Assembly (NCBI GenBank): GCA_964057225.1
Contig: OZ059899.1
Span: 12,622,001 to 12,686,000, forward strand
Reading direction: 5' to 3'
From: Auanema rhodensis
Lineage: Eukaryota; Nematoda; Chromadorea; Rhabditida; Rhabditidae
Length of the DNA: 64,000 nt
Shown here: one piece after another, positions 12,548 to 23,735 of the stretch
Layout: each line of letters opens with the position of its first letter
How positions within the stretch are numbered: the first letter of the stretch is position 1
Position numbers and translations under genes: made by a program
Notes under the pieces: generated by a model
What the model was told of the DNA's origin: nothing
Database searches by the model: none
What the model saw: the letters and a program-made list of their open reading frames with translations, nothing else

Positions 12548-15060
12548 CTGAAAACAAATTTGAAAAACACTATTATTCATTCTTATATACTTATAGACAA
12601 TTTTTAAATTTATTTAATTTTGGAAATTGAAAGGGCACCTACAGTATCAGTCCACATGTCGCTGGATGTCGAAATAAGGAGACAAAGAGAGAAACAGAGA
12701 GAGTATTCACTCAGTTCGTGGAATAGGCAAAGAGTGGTTAGCTTTTGAAATAGTTGAAAGACTTTCTCAGCAATTCAATGATAATTTTTCTATCTTTGGC
12801 CAACCAAGACAAAATTGGCCAGGAACGATTGTGAACAGGCTACTTTACAACCACGATTCGACAAATTATTGAGAAAGCGAGAATGTCGTATGAAAAGTTT
12901 TTTAAACATTTGGCATTGTTTTAACAAGAAAAATAACCACATAATGATAAAAACAGGTGAACTTAAAGAGTAAATCATGATTTTTATTGCATACCTTTAA
13001 ATATTCTAAGAGACAGTCCTAGAAGATAACAATCATGAAAATACCAATTCTAAGATGTCCAGCAACAGCAGAATAACTACTAAACTTTGAAATACTAAAT
13101 GATTTTCTGATGTTCTGTTAACAACAGGTTTCCTACCTCATATTATTTATACACATCCAAACATCTGCCATTTCGTTTTTTTAGCTTTTCTTCATGAATC
13201 CTGATTTTCTAGGTCAGATAAAGAAATTAGTCGTCGACGATAGTGTCCAAGGAGAAGGCACTGAAACACACTCACTGCATTTAAGATACAAAGACAAAAC
13301 TATACTAGAAAGTAGAATATAAGATAAGTGAAAACAAAAAAAAATTATTGTTATCGTTAGATAGAATAGCTGATTTTTTTTGCCTAAGATTATATAGTAA
13401 AAGCTGAGACACTGCAAGGTCGTTTCATGATTATAATGTGGTTTTATTAAAAAAATTGTATGATATTAGTAGAACCATTAAACCACATTTTGGTGGGGTT
13501 AAAAACATATTTCAACTATTACAATCTTTAAAAGAACGTTTTTCCTTAATTAAATAAAACTGAACGAGAACGTACCTGTGCTACTTTACTGTAACCGTCG
13601 CCGAGATCATCTAAACGCAACCGCATCACACGTTTTGCAAAATAGAAATAAAATTAACGTCGCGTCAACGGTACTCTTGCTCTTGCTCGTAGTGTAATAA
13701 GTCAATTTAGAAATCATTATATAATTGAAAAATGGCCAAAATAATGTTCTAATACTACAACAACTACTCTCTGCTTACTATTCTTAACGTTATATTGTAC
13801 ACAATCTGTTATATTCACTTATTATTCTTATAGATGCATGTCTCTAACATAAATCAAGTAATTTTTGATATTCAATCGTTAAAAACTGAAAACAAATCAG
13901 CTGAAAGCTTAAAAGAGCCGGCTGTCCCATCTAAATGCCGCTAATTACAAGAAATATTATGAATTTTGAAACTTAAGATGTGCCGCAAATAGTCAAGTCA
14001 CGCCCCTTTTTCCCACGAGGCATTGTGCAAAGTGATGATACGCAGACATTAAAGTAGATCATAAGTTCCCACATATCATGTGGTCTTGATTAAACCATGC
14101 TGCACTTTAAATTACCCATAGTTATAGTATCAAACCATACACACAAGTGGAGCAGTCAGTGGTTGTTGAGAGAATGATCAGAGAAGAAGTGGGAGGTCTC
14201 GACTCGTTTTTCTCTCAATTTGTTAGTCAAATTGATGCCTAAATTGAGCATAATATAACTTTGATTTGAAAATATTCGAATGTATTTTGATTGCAATCGA
14301 ATTAAGTAATAGCTTTGTCATCTTATATAGTAGTTCATTTTGAGAACCTTCTAAGTTTACGACAGCTACTGAATGAAGCATGAAATTGCTGCAGCATTTC
14401 AACATGATTATCCATCCAATCATTAAAGTATTTTTAACCTTTTTCTTTAAATTGTCTATAATAAATAGATTTTAAATCAACATTATTCTGATTTTTAAAA
14501 GGCTTGATGTTCATTAGAATATCGAACTATTCACATGAGTAAGTGCAAACTGATATTTGAATTAGCATATTATCTTCGCAATCTCATGAATCCCGTGTGA
14601 TAAGTTAACTTGATTTGATCTAAAATGGCAAAATGTTTGAACCAAAAATGTATTTTAAAGCTTAAAAACTTGAAAATGTCATGTTTTACTGTGAATTTAT
14701 ATGAAACATGATGACATGCATGATAAAGGACATAAGTTGTCAACGGTAATATGCTCGCATAGACGATTTAAATTGTGTTGGCTTCTTGAAAATCTATGCA
14801 ATCATCATGATTGCGTTTGTTCCACTCAACATAGTCCCCAGACACTGATTTTGTGATTTCATTTGAGCTTCTGGTTGGCTTCAAGCTCCATCTTTGAGAT
14901 GGCTAAATGCTTAGTTGGGAGTAGCGTCTATGAGATGACAGCAAAAAAAGGGGCGGGGCTTAATAGAGTCAACTGACTGCCACTCTACGGTATAGAGCTT
15001 TTCAAAGCTCAATCGTGCTCTCATCAGAAACAGCTGCTTATATCCTTATCTGGCTATCAA
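12548..15060. other. Intergenic region, tyrosinase to homeobox gene
   Basis: 2.5 kb of AT-rich sequence between two divergent genes. I see no convincing gene. A GC-richer exon-like piece lies at 13626-13576 (-), 17 codons from ATG (MRLRLDDLGDGYSKVAQ) to a GTACGT donor; joined to the TTTTCAG acceptor before the tyrosinase start it would extend that protein in frame by 21 residues. The last few hundred bases before 15061 must hold the homeobox promoter. Confidence 0.5.
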
Positions 15061-15821
15061 ATGATGATAACTGATCTACAGTTTCCTGTTGGTTTCATCT
15101 CTCCGTTTGTCGTGCCATATATGCCCTTGTATCCGACAACATCAGCCGCAACTTCCCTGTATCATTCAAGCCTTCATAATCAGAAAAGATTCACTCCATA
15201 TTCGATCAAAGACATACTTGGCTTAGAAGACAATATGGAAAAAATAGTTGGTAAGTATATAAAAACATTTCCATTTTTTAAAATTAGTTGTAAGAAAAAT
15301 CCTTTTAAGTTTTTTAAAAATATTCCAATTAGTAGTATTCTAATATTTCGAAATTATTTAACTGTTTTCAGACAGCATTCATCATCATTTCCCGACGTCA
15401 GCTAGTGCTCCAATGAAGAAGAAAAAACCAAGAACAACTTTTAGTGGACGACAGATATTTGAATTGGAAAAGAGGTAAACTATTAATTATATAAAAACAT
15501 TTAATTATATTCGTCTATCTTAAGATTTGAATCTAAGAAATATCTCTCAAGTGCCGAAAGAAGTGAATTAGCTAAGATGTTGAATGTAACAGAGACCCAG
15601 GTATTCGAATTATAGTTTCATGTCGTAATAACTTATTGATTTGATTACAGGTTAAGATTTGGTTCCAAAATAGACGTACGAAATGGAAAAAAACTGAAGT
15701 GGATTGCAAGAATTCAGAAGAAAATGAGCCATCACCTGCCCTGTTACCAATCTTACCATCTTCTCCCATCACTTCATCTGTAATTTCATCGAATTTTAAC
15801 TCTGAAACAGATATAAAATAA
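15061..15821 (+). CDS. NK-type homeodomain transcription factor
   Basis: Four exons: 15061-15250, 15372-15474, 15525-15600, 15651-15821; 179 residues. The homeodomain spans about residues 80-139: PRTTFSGRQIFELEKRFE in helix 1, YLSSAERSELAKMLNVTETQ, then VKIWFQNRRTKWKK in the recognition helix, with W127, F128, N130 (positions 48, 49, 51) and Q129 (position 50) all present. The pattern is that of the NK branch of ANTP-class proteins, closest in memory to NK7-like proteins, but I would not fix the subclass by eye. An eh1/TN-like repressor motif, FTPYSIKDILGLE, lies at residues 44-56 and suggests Groucho-type repression. The acceptor before exon 3 is CTTAAG. The protein is short, with little beyond the two motifs. 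Two ATGs are adjacent at 15061 and 15064; the first is taken. Confidence 0.93.
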
Positions 15822-15966
15822 ATCTATTACTCTTGTATTTACTTAATGTGGGTTATTTACTGGAGTCAATCTATTCTCAAATTAATTTCGACTGCATCCT
15901 AAGCATGTTTTACCACTACTTTACGATCTTAAAGCTCTTAAATTTGGGTCTTGAGGGGATTCAAAC

Positions 15967-15972
15967 AATAAA
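15967..15972 (+). terminator. Poly(A) signal of the homeobox gene
   Basis: AATAAA 145 bases after the stop codon. The next gene on the opposite strand stops at 16075, so the two 3' ends converge within about 250 bases. Confidence 0.6.
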
Positions 15973-16074
15973 GAAAGACTGAAAAAATAGGTGGATCGTA
16001 AGCTTCTAATAAAATAAGGAGATACAGCGCTTTTCGTTCAGTTAAGTATTATGTACTGAATCGTTCAACTATCA

Positions 16075-18060
16075 TTAAATCCTATTCCGATTTGATTCTA
16101 TGACTGAAGAGTGTCGTTTGCGACAAACGAGAGCCCAATTGGATAGCATGCTTTGATGCGAGCTAATGAAATCAAGTTGAGATCCTCCATTCCCGCCTTG
16201 TAATCTGCAATAAGAGCTGTGATATTCTCAATAGATCTCTGGCTATTACAAACGGGTTTTCAATTCAAATTCAAGAAAACGCAACTTCCAACCGTGTAGT
16301 CCAAGAAGAAGCTAATTTTCAATATAGAAAATGAACTTGGAAAACTCTAAGACATCATCTACCTTAGTTACGATACTAATAGAGTAATCGAGTAGATGCT
16401 TTTCCTTTTCCAACTTTTCGAAAAATAGAAAATGAACTTGAACTATTCCATTTAAAACATTAAAACGAATAACATTGATTACAAAACGATCAGCTCATGA
16501 AAGTTCTTCAGAATATACTTCCTGGTGTTCTACAACATATTTAGATTGAAAAGCTCAAATATTTTTTTCCAGAAATTACATTTGACATGTCTCACTAACC
16601 ACACTCTTTCATTGCAGGAAGACGAATACGTCTTCTTGGGAATCCGAAAAAAGTCTGAATCAGAAGATATTTAGTATACTGAACGTTATATTCCTTCATA
16701 TTTAAGAAGCTGATATGGAAAAACTGATAATACATGAAGCCAAGTTGATTAAAGAACAAACATTCATGACGATTAAGAACAGCAGTCACGAAGTATGCTA
16801 AAGCTTCCAGAATTTGTATTAGTCATGGGGAATTTAACAGGTTCACTTACCTTCTTTAGTATACTAAAAAGGTTCAATAGAGCGAACGTCAAACTAGGAA
16901 TACTACATGATTGCTTCAAAATGTTTTGACCTATTACTTTCAGAAAAAAAGGTCAATAGAATAAACCTTACTTACCTCACAATGGAAAGATTTATGAGCA
17001 AAAGCCATATCCTGCAAGTATGCAAACACTGATTTATGAAATAATATGAAAACCAGCTATAACATTTCAATATTAAACTATTTAGAAAGAAAAATTCAAA
17101 GGAATGTTATGAGTAAAGCTATGAATAGCCATAACAGTGCCTAAAATTGAACAACAAATCCTTATAATCAATTGAAGAAATTCAATTTCTTTTTCAGGTT
17201 CAAATTTTAAATTATTTTAATTTAAACAATAAATATAAACTTTGGAATAATATTGATAACCTTTAACAAAGATATCATTATTCTAACTCACTGGGTTAGG
17301 CTATTTCGCAATCATAAATGCCACTGATAGTTTGAACTACAGATCAAATGAGTGAATGAGAAAAAAAAATGTTTGTCGCCAATAAACGCCACCAGTTTAC
17401 GGAAATTGTACTACAAGAAAGTGAAACTTGCATCATTGTTGTTGGTAACCTTTGATTGCCTATTGGTCCGATTTCAGCAATTCGAAGAAATTTCAGAAAA
17501 CTCGACAACAATCTTGTATATCAGAACTAGATATATGAACAAGATATGAACGTATCTGGATACAACAAAGGTAGCGGATCAAATTAGAAGAAAATAGAAA
17601 TACAAACATACAACAAGGTTTAAACGCGTGTTCATAATGCATAGTGATCCTCTTTTAACTTTTCTTTTACCAGCAGATTCTCAACGAACACTATTACTCG
17701 TCGGTTGAGATCATGCTCTATGAGACCCTCCATATGCAACCGCTCAATCTACCTCATGCGCTTTAAATGAAATAGCTTACCAATTCTTTTTTTTATGCTG
17801 TGAATGCTGCTATGCAAAAATTTTTAATTCATTTTTCAACTCATTTGACATTTTATGATTTTTGTTTATTTGTTTTTATCTTTTGGCAAGATCTACATAT
17901 CACTTTTCACTTTTCTTGTCTGTACTCGTAAACTTCGTATTCGCTAATGACATCCTGATGTGTCACTCCAGCTCCACCTTACCATATCGGCCTTCATCGA
18001 AGTGGTTGTCTCGATCTCAACATCATCAACATCGTCACAATTCATTCGAAGATATTTCAT
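16075..18060 (-). CDS. Unrecognised multi-exon helical protein, possibly BAR-domain-like
   Basis: Proposed exons: 18060-17983, 17748-17671, 17555-17502, one starting at 17410 (end unsure), 17011-16976, 16863-16851, 16797-16762, 16654-16596, 16529-16488, 16413-16363, 16311-16250, 16204-16075. Apart from the unsure exon, every junction is in phase, which random sequence would rarely give. The start is acidic (MNCDDVDDVEIETTTSMKAD after MKYLR). Central segments are helical and charged: IERLHMEGLIEHDLNRR, NTRKYILKNFHELI, LEKEKHLLDYSISIVTK. The run LLLGLHGWKLRFLEFE resembles the last helix of BAR domains (FAM92/CIBAR, ACAP, GRAF types: LFHGKALE or FFHQGYDL), which bind curved membranes. That match is by eye and weak. 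A 13-base microexon is required. The gene is tail-to-tail with the homeobox gene and head-to-head with the thrombospondin gene. The gene is likely real; the function is uncertain. Confidence 0.45.
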
Positions 18061-18244
18061 TTGCTTTCTATGAACGCGTGTATCTTAAGAATTAAATGAA
18101 AAATTTCAATACACCTCTCCAGAATCTCATAGTCTTCTAATTCTTTTCATTTCTCTCTTAAATTTCTAATTGCATCTCTTTATCTCTTTGTGCCAAACAA
18201 AATCATAGGATCTTCCATTTCGGCTGATAGGCGTTATCAAGGTG
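18061..18244. promoter_or_regulatory. Likely shared divergent promoter
   Basis: Only 184 bases separate the proposed start codons of the BAR-like gene (-) and the thrombospondin-repeat gene (+). The segment is T/C-rich on the + strand. No clear core promoter motif was seen. Because 5' exons could be missed on either side, the spacing is provisional. Confidence 0.3.
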
Positions 18245-21200
18245 ATGACCCCCTTTTCCAGAGAAGACACTGCATTATTGCGCGTTCACTCGATGCGTAC
18301 GCCACTTGTTGCTGTTCTACTATCATCGCTGTTTGCTGTTTCGATCGTAGCAGCAGGTAAGCTTTTCACCAGTCATTATATTTTTGTTTTCATTTCGATT
18401 TATCTTACTTTCCATAACTTCATTCCCACCATATCTCTCTCTCGCAAACATCTCATCAAGTTCTTCAAAATGGCATAAAATCATACAGTATCTTACGGCC
18501 AGAGTTGTCTCAACACTTTCCATTACCTTTTTTTTTGAAATTTTTTTTGTTAGAAGTTAATCATTTTTCTAATTTGAGACACGATATGTTCATTAGATCC
18601 TCTAAATTTCCCTTTAAACCAGATGAAGCTTAAGACGTCTTAAAGTTCAGATTTTTATTTTATGATAGATGGATGAACTAACAAGATGATCTCATTCTAG
18701 CTTGTATATTCAGATTAATTTTCAATTAAACTTTTAATTGAGTTGGCAGGTTTGCTGAGTTATCTACAGGATCTCATGCAAGCTTGTTCCTCTTGTTACT
18801 GGTATTACTAATTCGATTTCATCAAGGTGTATAAGGACATTCGATTTAGTACCAGTCATATTGACCTCAATTGATTCAGCACATTTTTTCGCAGTAGTAC
18901 ATAACAGTTTTTGAAACATTAAAAACAAAACATCTACTTTCCAATTCTTCCAAAGATTATAATAATACCATTCGTTTTCATAATCTCTTGTTTTACAGAT
19001 GAGCCAGAGTCGTCGACGGAGCCACAATGGGCACCAACTGGACGATTAAGTCAATTCCGCGGATTCAACACGCCCCGACCTCAGCTTTTACCTGAAAATG
19101 CTCAATTAAGTTGGTCTTTTTGGTATTTACACCATTTTTTTTATCACGGAAACACATCCGATTACAATAGTTTATCAATTAGAAAGACACACATACACAT
19201 CCTCTCTTCAATCACTGCTGACCTCTCTGAATGATTTCTGACTTTATTCTGAATCACAATTAGTAGCCAACTGATGGTGATTAGCGTCATAAACGAGACG
19301 TTCTTACCATTTTTTTCACATTTTCGTAGCGGCGAGACAATGAATGGTTGAACAACATTCGATTATTTATGATGTTCATGTCCATCAAAACGATTTAATT
19401 TTACTAAATTAAGTTAAAAGTAAATGCTAATACATTCATTTTATTGAGATCTTCCGCTAATTTACAGTATTTTCGGCTAAATGCACTAGCAGAATGCGCA
19501 AATGTATTTGCTATTATGGAGATGATTAGTTTCATTTTTACATTTAAGAAACAAAACGTTGAAAGTAAAATATATGACAACGGAATTCAATAATATTCTT
19601 GTTGTTCGATGTCCTATGGATATCTGCATTCAAGAATTTGATTGAAACTTTTCATCTGACCTAGCTTGCGTGCACGAACCTATCACTTTCGGTTCCCCTT
19701 AATGGTGAAATGTTGCGCGATGTCTTCATGACCCACTTCAATTTATCCCATGTTATCATCATCTTCAGCAGAATTGTGAAAGTGATTTTGATGATAGACC
19801 ATAATCATCTTCTTATATTTTATGAAGAGGTTGTTTCAATGAAAAAGCAGAAATGGGGGGGGGGACGCTATTCATTATTATAATCTTTAAGAATTAATTT
19901 TTCCTAATTAGCATAAAGTTATTGATGAACTTTTAAAAGTATACGTTGCTAATAGGGCATACTTCACGTAAAGCAACCGATCATTATGCTAATAAATTTA
20001 AAATAAAACTTAATTATCGATTAGCAACTAATGTATTCAATTAATTTTCAAATTGATTTTTCAAACAAAACAAATGATGAAAACAAACAAAAAATTGTTT
20101 CAGTGTATGCTTCTATTTGGGCTGCTTGGTCAGCATGGTCATTCTGTAGCAATGGAGTTCAGATTCGTGTTCGCGCTTGTAATACCGTTAAGGGATTCAG
20201 CTGTCTTGGGCCAAATCAGGTATATCTTATACTTTCTGATTAGACCTATTTCTTGGATATTTCGAATTGAATAGTCGTTTATGAGCTTACTTATAGGAAA
20301 CAAAACCATGTGACGATTCTCAACCAGTTCATCATTTACACCATCAACAGCTATCTGATTACGATGTAATTGATCCATGGCAGGCTGATCGTGAAGAGGC
20401 ATTGAAACAATTGTATCCTGACGATATGGAGAAGAAACAAAGTGATAACGAGATTCCTAATCCAGGATCTTTCCGTGTTCTCAGTGGTGGAAAAACTCGT
20501 AAGTTTTCAATCACACTAATATATTATCAATTTACGCATTGAATCGTTTATCCAAAAAATTAGCGAACATTTCACTCTTAATACGTGGAATCACAAGTTT
20601 TTTTGATAGTTGAAGTTCCAATGAAAGAAACAAAAAAAAGGAAACAATTTCACTAAATTATTTATGGTAATGCTTATTCAGATCAACCAGAGCCTCCAAC
20701 TTTGTTAAGATCAGTTACACCTGGTCTTGGATTGGAAGATAATGGAGCTCCAGGTAATAGTGAGAAACTCAGAGTAATCAGATTGAATGATTTAAGGAAC
20801 AACACCAGAAAAACTTTTCGGAGTGAAGCAGTTTGCTGCCAAAAATGATAGTCACAAAGAAGTTAAGCATAAAGGATCTGGAATAATTGGAAGTTCAGAA
20901 AAGGTAACTAAAATTAAAAAAAATACTTGAAATACTGTAGAATTTAAGGCTTTGGGAAGTGCTGAGGATATCACCAATGCTAAGTTATTAGATATGCTAC
21001 CAATGTAAGCAGGCTTTTCAAGTTTGTGCATATTAACTTCTAAATTTAGGGAAGAAAAATCATCAGAAACTAAGGAATTAATTGATGAAGATGAAAAATC
21101 AACGGTATAGACTAAAACTATTTCTATGGGCACTAATTCACTTTAGTTATAAGTATTATTCTAATTATACTTCACTTTAATATTTAATAATTAGTTATTA

Positions 21201-23674
21201 TATAATATAATACATTGGTTATGCGTTTAACTCACATGCTGGATATCATACAAATATTTTTCTTTTTTTTTCTTTTTTTAAGTTCAATTTTCTGTTTCTG
21301 TAGCTTCTGTTGTAGTCATTACTTCAATTATACAGATATTGAAAACTACAAGTTCTCCAAGTTTGACAACTACTGCTAGTACAACCACCACTTCAACCAC
21401 ACCATCCACTACTACTACCACTTCTACAGTTGCCACCCCCACCACCACCACAGTTGCTAATGCAACATCTTCTTCCACGACAACTACCACACAATCCACA
21501 ACCACTATTGTCACTAAATCACACAAACATATATCTAAAGAAAAGAATTTGATCAAAAAGAAGGTAAATTTAGATTATCAGTTATATTCATTAGATAGTT
21601 GGATGTTAAAAGTTATTATCACTTCATACATGTAAGCATTCCTGTTCACGTTACACACTACAGGCTGTCAAACTCACCAGCACCGATCTTGAAAATCAAC
21701 GTAAAGCTATAGGAGATAGAATATCTCAATTATTCAGTGTTAGTATATCCACACATTTCCAATTTCTCACTTTTTATGTGATAAGATTCAAGATTTTGAA
21801 AAACATTTTTTTTCAGGGATTAGAACAAAGACTTTTTGCAGCTGAACGAGAAAAAGCCACAGAAGATTCAGAAAAAGCCGTAATTGAAGAAGAGAAGTAA
21901 TGAATATTCAAAAATGTTTCTTATCTAATTTTAATATTTGTCACAGAATTCCATTGTTTGAAGCTGACCTTAGAAATGCTGCTAAACTCAAGACTTTCCA
22001 TATTGATGAAGAAGCTACTATATCTCAGTTAGCACATAAACAAAAGAAAAAAGGTTTTTTATATAGTAAATTTCTTAATTATATATTATTTTTATTATAA
22101 TTTAGGATTTGGATTCACTGGTGTGACTGTAACAAAAACTACTACTACTACTAATACTAATACTGATAACCCACCTGTTACCATTGTTGATAACACACTG
22201 CATACTGGAGAAGTTACAACTACTGGAAGCGCTATGCTTGTAGAAGTCGTACCCGAGGTTATAATTTTTAACGGAACTCCATTTTTTTATTGGCAATTTG
22301 TTATAGGACCAAATTTCTCCTGATACTCTTAGTGTTCTGGATTGGATGCTTAAGAACATGACAAAAGCTGCTTCTGAAGCTCCTCAACAAGAGCCTGAAC
22401 CTGTTTCTCAACCTACTGTTATTGTTCAGTTCGTTTTCGTATTCTTATTGTGCTCCCAACAAAGTACTTCAGTATGCCAACCCAAAATGGTGCCTTTATT
22501 TCCGACGATGGCTCAGTAAAATCTATTTCTCCAATCCTCAATGAACAAACTACTAATTCTGATGCAGAACTTATCGAGCCTGCTAAGCCTGCTCACAAGG
22601 TAGTTTAGATAATTTGCATTCAATGAGAAGCGTAATGAAATATTCAGAGAAAAATAAAGAAACTTCGTAAGAGTCATAAAAATAAGGAGAAAGCACCTAA
22701 ATTACATTTGGGAGATTACAACCCAGCAAACCCTGATCCCTCTAAAATGGTAATTTTAAGTAATTTCATTATCATTCATAAGTTTTTCACAGTTCCCCAA
22801 ATTCAAAGCTAAAGCTGTTGAACAAGCTCGTGCTCGTGCTCTAGGTGTTAGAACTTTCCATAGTGATAAGGATAATGTATGTTTTAGAGCTGATTCATCA
22901 TACCTCAATCCTTCTTTCAGCTCAAAACTCCCGAACATTTCCCATCTGATCAGGAATCAGAAGCTTTGATGAATGAAATCGATCAACTGCAGGTATACAA
23001 GCTTCGAAAGACAGCTTGTACATGTACTTTTCAGAAATTAATGAAAGATATGGATGAGAGAATAGATGTTTTGAATAATCAACAAGCCAAAGTTATGAAT
23101 AGCAATGAAGCTGATCTCGATTTACCTCTTTCTGGATCTGAAACTAACTCAGATTTCATTAGTCAATTTTCGAGTGAAGAAAGAGACAACGGTAGCGTTT
23201 TCAACTGCTTTATCTTCTGAATATTTCATTCTTTTAGAAGGACGGTGGAGCTCCTGGACAGATTGGGGAGTTTGCTTCTGTGAAAAGCAAGTAAGAACAC
23301 GTGTCTGCTCTTATACAACTGGTAGTGTCGGATGTAAAGGTAATTGATAAGCCTAGATGCTTAGCAGCTATTTCGATTGTTGCAGGTAGCTCACACGAAT
23401 CTCGCGATTGTACTGGAGGCATTTGCCCAAAATCAGCAAGTTCCTTTGAAGCAATTGGAGATGCTGACATAGAGCCAACTGTAAGTTCATCTTATCATTA
23501 TTCAATATTTCATTATTTTCAAATATAATATATTCATATACTTGATTTCCAGCCCGTTCGAGTATTCTCATCACTTCGGCGATCATTAAAGCCTGTTCGT
23601 TTACAGCAGGCTGCTCATCTTTGTAAGTTAAAACTCATTTTCTTCTCCTAATATATGCATTTTCAGTGCCTTAA
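18245..23674 (+). CDS. Large secreted protein, two thrombospondin type-1 repeats around a mucin-like core
   Basis: Twenty-three exons joined in phase to 803 residues: 18245-18356, 18999-19109, 20104-20219, 20297-20498, 20682-20753, 20797-20903, 20949-21004, 21050-21104, 21336-21563, 21664-21738, 21817-21896, 21947-22053, 22106-22257, 22307-22428, 22473-22599, 22648-22749, 22793-22876, 22921-22992, 23035-23191, 23238-23339, 23386-23480, 23553-23622, 23667-23674. A signal sequence (MRTPLVAVLLSSLFAVSIVAA) lies at about 17-37. TSP1 repeat 1 spans about 80-118 (WAAWSAWSFCSNG, RVRAC, SCLGPNQ); repeat 2 about 716-761 (WSSWTDWGVCFC, RTRVC, GCKG, CTGGIC). The centre, about 354-400, is Thr-rich (runs of TTTT) and probably O-glycosylated; elsewhere it is acidic and Lys-rich, with little hydrophobic core. 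No membrane segment follows, so an extracellular-matrix role is inferred. The tiny last exon supplies only the final codons. I recognise the repeats, not the whole protein. An alternative donor at 19123 breaks the frame and was not used. Confidence 0.85.
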
Positions 23675-23729
23675 TGATCTATCAGATTCAGGTGTAATAT
23701 AGTACATAATTAATTAAGAATATTATAAT

Positions 23730-23735
23730 AATAAA
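23730..23735 (+). terminator. Poly(A) signal of the thrombospondin-repeat gene
   Basis: AATAAA 56 bases after the stop, in AT-rich sequence. Confidence 0.6.
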
